From Eutrophomonas brisbanensis (GTDB lineage Bacteria > Pseudomonadota > Gammaproteobacteria > Burkholderiales > Eutrophovitaceae), in assembly GCA_038141705.1 (NCBI GenBank), contig JAYQIQ010000004.1:744001-808000 (forward strand): 64,000 nucleotides of DNA. Direction: 5' to 3'. Below the pieces are notes generated by a model. It did not search any database, was not told the DNA's origin, and saw nothing but the letters and a program-made list of their open reading frames with translations. Position 1 is the first letter of the stretch. Every line of letters starts with the position of its first letter. Positions 18,836 to 26,798 of the stretch are shown one piece after another. Made by a program: the position numbers and the translations under genes.

Positions 18836-19614
18836 GTGACAGATACGCAAAGACTAAAATCAAAAGGCATTCAGTCGGTAAAAGTGTCTGGCTCGATCAT
18901 GCAAGCGCTAAGTAATTTCCTTCCCCGCTCTCACTTGGAACACTCACGAAACTTGTAAATCTACAGCCAGGGCAGTGTCATGCTTACCTGACGAGTCTCA
19001 AAAAAACACATCTAGTCGAACAAGATTCTGAATCTGGTCTCTACACCGTTGGAGCATTTGCAATGGAACTAGGGGTAGCGTGGTTAAAGAGCGACCCAAT
19101 TGCAATCTCGACAATTGAACTCACAAAAAAAATATCAGAGCGCTCAGGATTAATGTCGCTGGTCTCAATTTGGGGGAAGAATGGTCCAACGATCATTCAT
19201 GTGAATGAGGCCTCAAAACCTATGGCTCTTAACATCAGGCAAGGGACCACGTTCTCGGTAACTGGGAGTGCCACGGGAAATATTTTCGCTGCTTTTGAAC
19301 CCACAAAATCTAAGAATCTCGTAACTCGAGAACTAACAAACCGTTCCGACTTTTCCCATAGCTTCGATACCACCAATTCTCAATTCTGGAAAAGAATCGA
19401 GCGAGTTAGAAAATTCCAGATCGCCACCACGGAAGGGAACCCCATCCCAGGCATCAATGCGATCGCGATACCCATCATGCGATCAGGAGGAGGTCTGCAC
19501 TTCGTCTGCACATTGGTTGGATTCTCACACGACCTCAAAGTGGACAAAAATTCGTGGCACTTTAAGAATATGAAGAGCGCGCTCGAGGAAGCAGAACAGT
19601 GGCGAGAGCGGTGA
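18836..19614 (+). CDS. IclR family transcriptional regulator, copy 1 (frameshifted)
   Basis: An N-terminal winged helix and a C-terminal ligand domain are recognisable. From the GTG at 18836 the frame reads VKVSGSIMQALSNFLPRSH, then changes frame near 18937 (GG where GGG is expected) to LGTLTKLVNLQPGQCHAYLTSLKKTHLVEQD and the effector domain (MELGVAWLKSDP, VTGSATGNIFAAFEP, PGINAIAIPI). With one base restored it is about 260 residues, normal for IclR proteins. The position behind maiA and near hmgA suggests control of the homogentisate genes, as HmgR does elsewhere; that is inference. Confidence 0.8.
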
Positions 19615-20403
19615 TCAAAAAAAACAAACCCATGGTCAAAAATGGAGCACGGGGTGTACGCTCGGTTGAGCTCGGGCAGGATTACTGAAAATTTTCTCTG
19701 AGCAACGAAGGCCGATGATGTTAAAAGAACTCGCGGAACTCTCCGGGCTCAGCTCGGCTCAGGTACATGCATACCTCGCAAGCTACATCACTCTAGGTTT
19801 TGTAGAAAGAAATTCGACGAACGGACTCTATCACTTGGGACCCGCTTGTATCGAGCTCGGCATTGCGCGGATGCGTTCCGCGGATCCCATAACTCTGGCA
19901 CGTGAAGCAGCGCGAACCCTTTCACAACATACCTCTCTGAGTGTTGCTCTGGTCGTTTGGGGTCCTTTGGCCCCACCGTCACCGAGGTGATTGAGGGGGT
20001 CAACCAACTTAATATGAATACCAAGCCTGGTACCGTCTACTCGCTATCCGGTACGGCAAGCGGGAGATTATTCGCTGCATTTGTAAGCCCAAAAACATTT
20101 GAAGAAGCCGCCAATGCTGAGAACAAAGAACCAAAGCCCAATGCGCGTATAGGAAACAAAAAGAGATTGCTAAAGCGCGATCTAGAACAAATCAGGATGA
20201 ATCTTTTTTCAACGATTGATGAACCACCAGTACCTGGTATTAATGCGATCGCCGCACCGGTATTCGATTATGCGGGCCAAATCATTTTGGCGATCACTCT
20301 GATTGGCCCAGAGAAAATTTTTCGAAAACAATCCAGTGAGTATGTGAAAGCCCTCAAAGAAGTCTCACAACGGGTATCGCGCGATTTAGGTTACTTCGTA
20401 TAA
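19611..20403 (+). CDS. IclR family transcriptional regulator, copy 2 (two frameshifts)
   Basis: A second IclR protein in tandem with the first; its GTG at 19611 overlaps the first gene's stop, although the ATG at 19632 is also possible. Segments appear in three frames: VRSVELGQ, then LLKIFSEQRRPMMLKELAELSGLSSAQVHAYLASY after a lost base near 19681, then SFGPTVTEVIEGVN, LSGTASGRLFAAFV and PGINAIAAPVFDYAG after a lost base in GGGG at 19958-19961. Joined length is about 260 residues. It resembles copy 1 in layout, suggesting duplication. Two lesions in one gene make pseudogene status possible, but both look like homopolymer or single-base losses. Confidence 0.75.
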
Positions 20404-20470
20404 CCCCTTAGCAGCGCGATAACAAAATTAGTGTTTTAATACGGACCTTCTTTTTGCCAGAGTAAATATC

Positions 20471-21550
20471 ATGACTTCACTGCTTGACCCTATTCAATTC
20501 AGACGCGGACCAAAAATTAAAAATCGATTTTTTCTAGCTCCGCTAACAAATCAACAGAGTAATACCGATGGCACTCTTGGAGAAGATGAGTTTAATTGGT
20601 TAATCATGCGTGCAAAAGGTGGTTTTGGAATGACCATGACCTGCGCGTCCCACGTTCAAGAAGTAGGAAAAATGTTCCCGGGCCAACTCGGGATTTGGTC
20701 TGATCATCACCTACCAGGCCTCAAGCGGGTTGCAGATGCGATCAAAGCTGAGAATAGTTTAGCGATTGTTCAGTTACATCACGGCGGACTTAGAACATCG
20801 AAAGAAATTATCGGTTGCGCGCCAGTATCTCCGTCGGGAGACGAAAAAAGTGGTGCGCGAGCGCTTTCCACACAAGAAGTCAAAGAATTGATAGAAGACT
20901 TTATATCAGCCGCGGTGCGAGCAGAGCAAGCCGGGTTCCACGGCGTTGAATTACATGGCGCGCACGGGTATTTACTCTGCGCCTTCCTAGCGGTAGGAAC
21001 CAATCAGAGACAAGATCAGTTTGGAGGAAGTGTAGAGAATCGCGCTCGAGTCGTTTTTGAAATTATCGATGGAATCCGAAAACGGTGTAGCGAGAACTTC
21101 ATCGTAGGCGTCCGGCTATCTGCTGAGCGCTACGGGCTCGAGACACAACATATGATTGAAACGGCTGACAAGCTATTGCAGGACTCGCGCGTGGATTTTC
21201 TGGATATGTCACTTTGGGATATCTTCAAGGAGCCAGAAGAGGAAGCACTCAAAGGCAAAAAATTAATGAGTTACTTCACAGACCTCGAGCGAGGAGATAC
21301 GAAGGTTGGAGTTGCAGGAAAAATCAGAACTCCGAATGACGCAGAAGCCGCACTTAAACTTGGAGCAGATTGGGTCATGCTTGGGCGTGCCGCGATGCTC
21401 GAGCACGACTTCCCCAATAAGTATTCTAATAATCCAAAGTTTGAACCCGTCAAAATGCCCGTTACGAGGGAATATCTTCTCGAGCAGGGCCTAACCGATC
21501 GATTCCAGGATTATGTCAAAACACTTTGGCCTGAATTCTTTCCTGAGTGA
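20471..21550 (+). CDS. Old Yellow Enzyme family NADH:flavin oxidoreductase
   Basis: An FMN enzyme of 359 residues that reduces activated C=C bonds or related substrates. Family motifs: KNRFFLAPLTNQ at the N terminus, QLHHGGLRTS, AAVRAEQAGFHGVELHGAHGYLL with the paired active-site histidine region, FGGSVENRARVVFEII and AALKLGADWVMLGRAAMLEHDFP with the FMN phosphate site. It follows the two IclR genes by 67 bases on the same strand and converges with the VIT transporter gene three bases away. It may act in the same catabolic context as the ring-desaturating flavoprotein, but no substrate can be named. Confidence 0.88.
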   Translation: MTSLLDPIQFRRGPKIKNRFFLAPLTNQQSNTDGTLGEDEFNWLIMRAKGGFGMTMTCASHVQEVGKMFPGQLGIWSDHHLPGLKRVADAIKAENSLAIVQLHHGGLRTSKEIIGCAPVSPSGDEKSGARALSTQEVKELIEDFISAAVRAEQAGFHGVELHGAHGYLLCAFLAVGTNQRQDQFGGSVENRARVVFEIIDGIRKRCSENFIVGVRLSAERYGLETQHMIETADKLLQDSRVDFLDMSLWDIFKEPEEEALKGKKLMSYFTDLERGDTKVGVAGKIRTPNDAEAALKLGADWVMLGRAAMLEHDFPNKYSNNPKFEPVKMPVTREYLLEQGLTDRFQDYVKTLWPEFFPE

Positions 21551-21552
21551 TT

Positions 21553-22308
21553 TCAGTGAATGAGCTGAACGCCTAGTAGGTGTCCGATGAAATAGGTCAC
21601 GGCACCTGCAAGCGTTCCAATCAATAGCATCCTGAATCCGCCGTAGATCGCACCACGACCAACAAATAAACTCACCGTTGCACCGACACCAAAGAGTGCA
21701 ACGGCAGTAAGTGCGATCGAAAGAACGAACGCATTGGCGCTTTGCGCAAATAAAAATGGAAGCAAGGGAATTAAAGCTCCGGTACCAAAAGCGAGAAAAG
21801 AAGAAACTGCCGCGCCAACAGGGGACCCCAATTCATCAGGGTTGAGTCCTAACTCTTCACGCGCGAGAGCATCGAGTGCACGATCAGGATCAGCGATTAT
21901 TTCGTTTGCCATTTTTTGCGCCATGGTTCTTGGGATACCGCGTGCTTCATAAATCAACGCGAGTTCCCCCGCCTCTTCCTCTGGATACTGCTCGAGCTCC
22001 TCTGCTTCTAACCCAATCTGATATTCATACATTTCACGCTGGCTTCTAACCGACACAAACTCTCCAGCCGCCATAGAAAATGCACCAGCGAGTAAACCCG
22101 CGATTCCCGCAAGCACAATCACCCCAGAATCTGCAACCGCACCAGCAACACCGAGTATTAAACTTAAATTCGAAACTAGCCCATCGTTCACCCCAAACAC
22201 GGCCGCGCGCAAATTACCGCCACCGGAGAGACCCTTGTGTCGCCCTTCATGTCCCTTTGTTGAGCCTGGAACAAAGTGTCTTGGGTCAGATACCGCGTAG
22301 AGCGACAT
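21553..22308 (-). CDS. VIT1/CCC1 family iron/manganese transporter, membrane domain
   Basis: The 251-residue product carries HKGLSGGGNLRAAVFGVNDGLVSNLSLILGVAGA and GLLAGAFSMAAGEFVSVRSQREMYE, the signature of vacuolar-iron-transporter proteins, then a cytoplasmic metal-binding helical segment (EAEELEQYPEEEAGELALIYEARG) and C-terminal membrane helices. It likely exports Fe2+ or Mn2+ from the cytoplasm. In relatives this domain is the C-terminal part of a fusion with the ferritin-like domain encoded just upstream at 22318-22590. Here an in-frame TAA splits the two, and the ATG at 22308 would restart translation, without a strong ribosome-binding site. Confidence 0.85.
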   Translation of the reverse strand: MSLYAVSDPRHFVPGSTKGHEGRHKGLSGGGNLRAAVFGVNDGLVSNLSLILGVAGAVADSGVIVLAGIAGLLAGAFSMAAGEFVSVRSQREMYEYQIGLEAEELEQYPEEEAGELALIYEARGIPRTMAQKMANEIIADPDRALDALAREELGLNPDELGSPVGAAVSSFLAFGTGALIPLLPFLFAQSANAFVLSIALTAVALFGVGATVSLFVGRGAIYGGFRMLLIGTLAGAVTYFIGHLLGVQLIH

Positions 22309-22317
22309 ACCACGTAC

Positions 22318-22590
22318 TTACATCGCAATCAGTAAAAGGCGGCTCGATCGCGGCCCAAGTCGCTTAGTTAAAAAAGCGACTAGGCGGCTCCTAAAATCAG
22401 GGACATACTCTTTTGGAGGAGAGGTTCCCTCGCGCTTCATGTTCTCGACCCAAATCTCTGCTTGGCCATCTGCCTCATGAGCGAGTTGATTAAAAAGCCC
22501 CTCGCGAACTGTTCCTTCTTCGCATTTCGCGACGATTCGATAGAGGAACGCAGAGCGCTTTTCTTCTTTCCAGTTATCAACCAAGCTCAA
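22318..22590 (-). CDS. Ferritin-like N-terminal domain of the VIT transporter (separated by TAA)
   Basis: A 90-residue product with the pattern VDNWKEEKRSAFLYRIVAKCEEG..LFNQLAHEADGQAEIWVENM, i.e. a rubrerythrin-like helical pair with glutamates and a histidine that could bind iron. In related proteins it continues directly through RLGPR..LAAMKVRGMSLY into the VIT membrane domain. Here the frame reads LLLIAM, a TAA codon, then VRGMSLYAVSDP in the same frame. One codon change (AAA or AAG to TAA) therefore cuts a fusion protein into two parts. It may be a sequence error, a nonsense mutation, or a real two-protein arrangement. Confidence 0.75.
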   Translation of the reverse strand: MSLVDNWKEEKRSAFLYRIVAKCEEGTVREGLFNQLAHEADGQAEIWVENMKREGTSPPKEYVPDFRSRLVAFLTKRLGPRSSRLLLIAM

Positions 22591-22635
22591 AATATTTTCC
22601 TTCAGTTTTTAATCAGATGAGTCAACAATCGAAAA

Positions 22636-22881
22636 TTAAGCGTTCGATTCGTTCGCGCTCTCTAGCTCTTGAATTTTTTTCTCGAGCACTGCGAGTTTCT
22701 CTTGCGCGCGACGTAAGACCGACACTTGCACATCAAACTCTTCCCGCGTGACCAGATCATGACTCGCCAACCAACCCGAAACCGCCGCCTTCACATTCTT
22801 TTGGACGTCTCCGACCGGCGTACTTTTCACAAGGTCATTAATTTTCTTAGCGAGATCTTCAATAATTTTTTTATCCAACAT
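22636..22881 (-). CDS. ubiK: Ubiquinone biosynthesis accessory factor UbiK
   Basis: An 81-residue protein with the BMFP/YqiC layout: an amphipathic N-terminal helix (MLDKKIIEDLAKKINDLVKSTP), a middle segment (WLASHDLVTREEFDVQVSVL) and a C-terminal coiled coil (RRAQEKLAVLEKKIQELESA). UbiK is thought to help assemble the late ubiquinone-synthesis complex in the aerobic pathway. Divergence from glnK, separated by the sigma-54 promoter region, is a common arrangement in Burkholderiales. Confidence 0.85.
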   Translation of the reverse strand: MLDKKIIEDLAKKINDLVKSTPVGDVQKNVKAAVSGWLASHDLVTREEFDVQVSVLRRAQEKLAVLEKKIQELESANESNA

Positions 22882-23053
22882 ATTTCAAAACCCTTCAAAC
22901 ACGACACTATTCATTCGACAACCGATATTGTAACCCGTTGCCAGCAGTTCTCTCTGTAGCGGCCCTCTATCGGGTCAATCGATAAACGATTCTTATTGAA
23001 GTCCCCTTCATGCCCAAAATCGAAGCGTTTTGACCATTAGGCCTCAAAAATAA

Positions 23054-23070
23054 TGCACCAAAGTGGTGCT
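23054..23070. promoter_or_regulatory. NtrC-binding enhancer site upstream of glnK
   Basis: The 17-base sequence TGCACCAAAGTGGTGCT matches the NtrC consensus TGCAC-N5-TGGTGC with only the outermost base different. It lies about 77 bases upstream of the sigma-54 promoter, a typical enhancer distance, and implies induction of glnK-amtB under nitrogen limitation. Confidence 0.8.
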
Positions 23071-23146
23071 ATATACCTCAACCAAATTTCAAATACATAT
23101 CGATATAAATTTATAACATACTGTTTATTTTGTATTTATTATTATC

Positions 23147-23163
23147 TGGCACGATTTATGCTT
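23147..23163 (+). promoter_or_regulatory. Sigma-54 (RpoN) promoter of glnK-amtB
   Basis: TGGCACGATTTATGCTT has the GG and GC dinucleotides spaced by exactly ten bases, as required for a -24/-12 promoter, and the -24 half TGGCACG is a full match. It stands about 86 bases before the glnK ATG and downstream of the NtrC site at 23054-23070. The rest of the 368-base ubiK-glnK gap shows no coding signal. Confidence 0.8.
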
Positions 23164-23248
23164 AATGTATTGGTAGGCGGTCTAGGTGATGTTTGCTTAG
23201 GCCATTTAATTGTTCCCATTTTGGGATTAAAAAATACATGGAGCAGCC

Positions 23249-23587
23249 ATGAAACTAATAAGTGCAGTAATTAAGCCGTTCAAGCTTGATGAAGTACGGG
23301 AAGCGCTCTCCGCCATTGGCGTTCAGGGGATCACCGTTACAGAAGTTAAAGGGTTTGGAAGACAAAAAGGTCATACCGAACTTTATCGAGGAGCTGAGTA
23401 TGTGGTCGACTTTCTACCCAAAGTAAAAGTCGAAGCCGCCATCTCAGACGACATTCTCGACCAAGCGCTCGAAGCGATCGAAAAATCCGCAAGCACCGGC
23501 AAGATTGGTGACGGAAAGATTTTTGTGTTCGATCTCGAGCAAGTCATACGAATCCGCACCGGCGAGACCGGCGCAGCAGCACTTTAA
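23249..23587 (+). CDS. glnK: Nitrogen regulatory protein P-II (GlnK/GlnB type)
   Basis: A 112-residue P-II protein that senses 2-oxoglutarate and ATP/ADP and controls AmtB and NtrB. MKLISAVIKPFKLDEVREAL at the N terminus and the T-loop HTELYRGAEY with the uridylylation tyrosine (residue 51) are visible, as is the C-terminal KIGDGKIFVFDLEQVIRIRTGE. It is 14 bases upstream of amtB, which identifies it as GlnK. NtrC and sigma-54 sites upstream indicate induction under nitrogen limitation. Confidence 0.95.
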   Translation: MKLISAVIKPFKLDEVREALSAIGVQGITVTEVKGFGRQKGHTELYRGAEYVVDFLPKVKVEAAISDDILDQALEAIEKSASTGKIGDGKIFVFDLEQVIRIRTGETGAAAL

Positions 23588-23600
23588 AAAGGGATAAGTC

Positions 23601-24977
23601 ATGTTTAAAAAACTACTTCTTATCATTTCACTACTCGGACTCTTTAGTACGGGCACCATTGCCTTCGCAGATAACCACGGCGAAATGGCAGCAACCGAAG
23701 TAACTGCTGCAGACTCAGCACCGGCTGTTGAGGCCGAAGCAGCTGAAGAAGAGGCGACGCTGAACTCAGGAGATACCGCCTGGATGATTATGGCTACTGT
23801 ATTGGTCATCATGATGGTCATTCCTGGACTAGCGCTCTTCTACGGCGGACTGGTTCGAGCAAAAAACATGCTCTCAGTCCTGATGCAAGTTTTTGCAATC
23901 TTCTCCGTGATGTCCATCCTTTGGGCAGTTGCTGGCTACAGCTTGGCGTTTACAGAGGGGCCATTCAATAGCATCATCGGTGGATTCGATAAAGCATTTC
24001 TGTTTGGCATCACTCCAGATACACTCTCTGGATCCATTCCAGAATTTGTATTTGTCACATTCCAGCTGACCTTCGCCTGTATTACCCCAGCACTAATCAT
24101 CGGTGCGTTTGCAGAGCGTATTAAGTTCTCTGGCGTGTTGCTATTTACGTCACTCTGGCTATTCCTCGTCTACATCCCAATTTGTCATATGGTCTGGGGC
24201 GGCGGATACCTCGGCGGAAAAGGCGCTATGGATTTTGCTGGTGGTACCGTGGTTCACATTAACGCAGGTATTGCTGGTCTCGTGGGTTGTATCGTCCTTG
24301 GTAAGCGAATTGGATTTGGCAAAGAAGCCATGCCACCGCATAACCTTGTGACGACTATGATCGGAGCGGCTCTTCTTTGGGTGGGTTGGTACGGATTTAA
24401 CGTCGGTAGTGAACTCGCTGCAGATGGCACCGCAGGACTCGTTTTAGTTAACACACAACTTTGTGCAGCGGCTGCAGTGCTCGGTTGGATTTTCCTCGAG
24501 TGGTTAGCGAGAGGTAAACCCACCATGCTGGGCGGCGCATCTGGCGCGGTTGCAGGTCTCGTGGCGATTACTCCAGCTTGTGCATTCGTAGGTCCAATGG
24601 GAGCCATCATCCTCGGTTTAATCGCAGGTGTCGTTTGCTACTGGGCAGTTACCAGTCTTAAAGCAAAACTTGGCTATGACGATTCGGCTGACGTATTCGG
24701 TGTACACGGCGTCGGTGGAATCGTCGGTGCGATTGGCGCTGGCATCCTCGCCTCTGAAGGATTTGGTGGTGGCGGTTATGGCGAAGGTGTGACTATGGCT
24801 TCGCAGACCTGGGTACAAGCAGAAGGAGTACTCATCACCGTCGTATGGAGCGGCATCATCAGCTACATTCTGTTCAAGATTGTTGGCGGTCTTGTTGGCG
24901 GGCTTCGAGTTACTTCTGATGACGAGCGAGAAGGTCTCGACTCGACATCACATGGAGAGTCAGCCTACCACCTATAA
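23601..24977 (+). CDS. amtB: Ammonium transporter AmtB
   Basis: A 458-residue Amt-family channel with an N-terminal signal peptide (LLLIISLLGLFSTGTIAFA) and about 11 membrane helices. Family motifs include DTAWMIMATVLV, PGLALFYGGLVRAKN, VWGGGYLGGKGAMDFAGGTVVHINAG with the pore histidine and DVFGVHGVGGIVGAIGAG with the second pore histidine. It forms an operon with glnK, its P-II inhibitor. A strong terminator follows at 25012. A low-complexity acidic linker (AAEEEATLNSGDTAW) between signal peptide and first helix is a little longer than usual. Confidence 0.95.
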   Translation: MFKKLLLIISLLGLFSTGTIAFADNHGEMAATEVTAADSAPAVEAEAAEEEATLNSGDTAWMIMATVLVIMMVIPGLALFYGGLVRAKNMLSVLMQVFAIFSVMSILWAVAGYSLAFTEGPFNSIIGGFDKAFLFGITPDTLSGSIPEFVFVTFQLTFACITPALIIGAFAERIKFSGVLLFTSLWLFLVYIPICHMVWGGGYLGGKGAMDFAGGTVVHINAGIAGLVGCIVLGKRIGFGKEAMPPHNLVTTMIGAALLWVGWYGFNVGSELAADGTAGLVLVNTQLCAAAAVLGWIFLEWLARGKPTMLGGASGAVAGLVAITPACAFVGPMGAIILGLIAGVVCYWAVTSLKAKLGYDDSADVFGVHGVGGIVGAIGAGILASEGFGGGGYGEGVTMASQTWVQAEGVLITVVWSGIISYILFKIVGGLVGGLRVTSDDEREGLDSTSHGESAYHL

Positions 24978-25011
24978 AATCTCCAAGAATCATTTCCCCT
25001 GTAGTATTTTC

Positions 25012-25036
25012 GGGCGCCTTTGGCGCCCGTTTTTTT
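25012..25036 (+). terminator. Intrinsic terminator after amtB
   Basis: CGGGCGCC pairs perfectly with GGCGCCCG over a TTT loop and is followed by six T. It ends the glnK-amtB transcript. Confidence 0.9.
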
Positions 25037-25132
25037 ATTTCTAGCTAACGCTAATCGATTTCCAGCCTCTGATAAAATCAGGGTATTGATGGAGCCAATC
25101 CGTGAGCCTTTTAACTATCGATTAACATCGGC

Positions 25133-26083
25133 GTGAAACTACTATTCATCTTAGATCCTCTCGAAACACTCAAGATTAAAAAAGATACGTCTTTTGCGAT
25201 GATGTCTGAGGCGCAAACACGAGGTCATGAGATCTGGGTGTGTTTACAAAGCGATCTCTTTTGGGATCAAGGAAAAATCAGCATTGATGCAACTCATATA
25301 GAGATTCTTGGTGAACAAGCACAGTGGTATCAAGAAATCACGAGTGAAACGAAAACACCATCAGATTTTGATTCCGCCATTATGCGAAAAGATCCTCCGT
25401 TTGATATGGAGTACATCTACAGCACCTACCTTCTAGAACTTGCAGAAGCAGAAGGATTAAAAGTTTTTAATAAACCGAGCGCGATTCGTGACCATAATGA
25501 AAAATTGTCAATCGCGCGCTATCCAGAATTCATCGCGCCGACTATCGTCACGAGAAATCTCTCAGCAATCAAATCCTTTATCAAAGATCATGATCAAGTC
25601 ATTCTCAAACCGCTTGATGGGATGGGAGGATCGTCTATTTTTAGAACAAGTGAGAACGATCCAAACCTCGGTGTAATTTTAGAAACGCTTTCTGGAGTTA
25701 GTCGCGAGAGCATCATGGCACAACGATTCATCCCAGAAATTAGCGAAGGCGATAAACGTGTGCTGCTAATCGATGGAAAGCCAGCGGAGTATGCCTTGGC
25801 GCGGATTCCTCAAGGTCAAGATCATCGTGGCAATCTAGCCGCTGGTGGTAAAGGCAAAGCGATGCCGCTCACCGATCGCGAACGTGAGATCGCCAATACG
25901 ATTGGTCCAGGACTCGCATCGCGTGGCTTGCTCTTGGTGGGGTTGGACGTCATTGGCGGGTTTTTAACAGAAGTAAATGTTACGAGCCCAACCTGTATGC
26001 GAGAAATTCACGAGCAAACCGGTTTCAATGTTGCCAGAATGTTTATCGATGCTCTAGAGCAAAAAATACAGAATAAAAATTAA
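25133..26083 (+). CDS. gshB: Glutathione synthetase
   Basis: Ligates gamma-glutamylcysteine and glycine using ATP. The 316-residue protein has the GshB N-terminal half (KLLFILDPLETLKIKKDTSFAMMSEAQTRGHE), the ATP-grasp region (VILKPLDGMGGSSIFR) and EVNVTSPTCMREIHEQTG at the C terminus. Translation starts at a GTG. Betaproteobacteria commonly have gshA in front of gshB here; in this window amtB precedes it and no gshA is seen. It leads a four-gene run with the PTS genes. Confidence 0.93.
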   Translation: MKLLFILDPLETLKIKKDTSFAMMSEAQTRGHEIWVCLQSDLFWDQGKISIDATHIEILGEQAQWYQEITSETKTPSDFDSAIMRKDPPFDMEYIYSTYLLELAEAEGLKVFNKPSAIRDHNEKLSIARYPEFIAPTIVTRNLSAIKSFIKDHDQVILKPLDGMGGSSIFRTSENDPNLGVILETLSGVSRESIMAQRFIPEISEGDKRVLLIDGKPAEYALARIPQGQDHRGNLAAGGKGKAMPLTDREREIANTIGPGLASRGLLLVGLDVIGGFLTEVNVTSPTCMREIHEQTGFNVARMFIDALEQKIQNKN

Positions 26084-26099
26084 AACAGGTCGTAAAAAG

Positions 26100-26483
26100 A
26101 TGATTGGAATACTTCTAATTACACATGGCTCACTCGGGGAGAGCCTCATCCAATGTGCAAATCACGTCCTAGGGGGCGAGACCGAAAACATTGCACAAAT
26201 GGGCATCAACGGATCAGACTCGCTTGAGGCTGCCGGTCAAAAAGCAGAGAGAATCATCGAAGAAATCGATACTGGAAGTGGTGTCATTGTGCTGACCGAT
26301 ATGTTCGGGGGAAGCCCCAGCAACATCACTCAAAAATTGCTCAGCAAAAATGTGATGGGCATCTCTGGCATTAATTTACCCATGTTAATTCGCGTACTCA
26401 ATTATCGTGGACTTGAGCTTGAGCAAGCGGTTGAAAAAGCAGTATCCGGTGGCGTCGATGGCGTCATGCGCATTCCAAATTAA
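26100..26483 (+). CDS. PTS mannose-type EIIA component
   Basis: A 127-residue EIIA(Man) domain with the phosphorylatable histidine in ILLITHGSLGESL (residue 9 or so), and VIVLTDMFGGSPSNI. It receives phosphate from HPr. There are no EIIB or EIIC genes nearby, which fits the regulatory PTS found in many betaproteobacteria and not a sugar transporter. It lies between gshB and ptsH with gaps of 16 and 10 bases. Confidence 0.9.
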   Translation: MIGILLITHGSLGESLIQCANHVLGGETENIAQMGINGSDSLEAAGQKAERIIEEIDTGSGVIVLTDMFGGSPSNITQKLLSKNVMGISGINLPMLIRVLNYRGLELEQAVEKAVSGGVDGVMRIPN

Positions 26484-26493
26484 GGAGAGGTAG

Positions 26494-26763
26494 ATGCTGA
26501 CAGAAAAAATAGAGATCGTGAACCGGTTGGGATTGCACGCTAGAGCATCTGCGAAATTAACTCAGCTTGCTGGGCAATTTAAATGTGAAGTCTGGTTAAC
26601 CCGAGACGGCAAACGCGTGAACGCAAAAAGCATCATGGGGGTAATGATGCTTGCTGCAGCAAAAGGGGCAACGCTTGAACTCGAAACCAGTGGCGCGGAT
26701 GAAACGGATGCAATGGCTGCGATCAAAGCATTGGTTGCGGATAAATTTGGAGAGGGTGAATAA
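26494..26763 (+). CDS. ptsH: Phosphocarrier protein HPr
   Basis: An 89-residue HPr. The active histidine is in NRLGLHARASAKL (residue 15 or so) and the regulatory serine site in AKSIMGVMMLAA. It passes phosphate from enzyme I to EIIA. Gene order EIIA-ptsH-ptsI is conserved in betaproteobacteria. An AGGAGAGG ribosome-binding site stands in front of the ATG. Confidence 0.94.
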   Translation: MLTEKIEIVNRLGLHARASAKLTQLAGQFKCEVWLTRDGKRVNAKSIMGVMMLAAAKGATLELETSGADETDAMAAIKALVADKFGEGE

Positions 26764-26798
26764 ATGATCAACTGCTATACCGAGAGGGCTAGAGCACA

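Noticed and set aside
23053..23274. Small plus-strand frame across the glnK promoter
   Set aside because: It runs through the NtrC and sigma-54 sites and into glnK out of frame; it is a shadow of AT-rich DNA.
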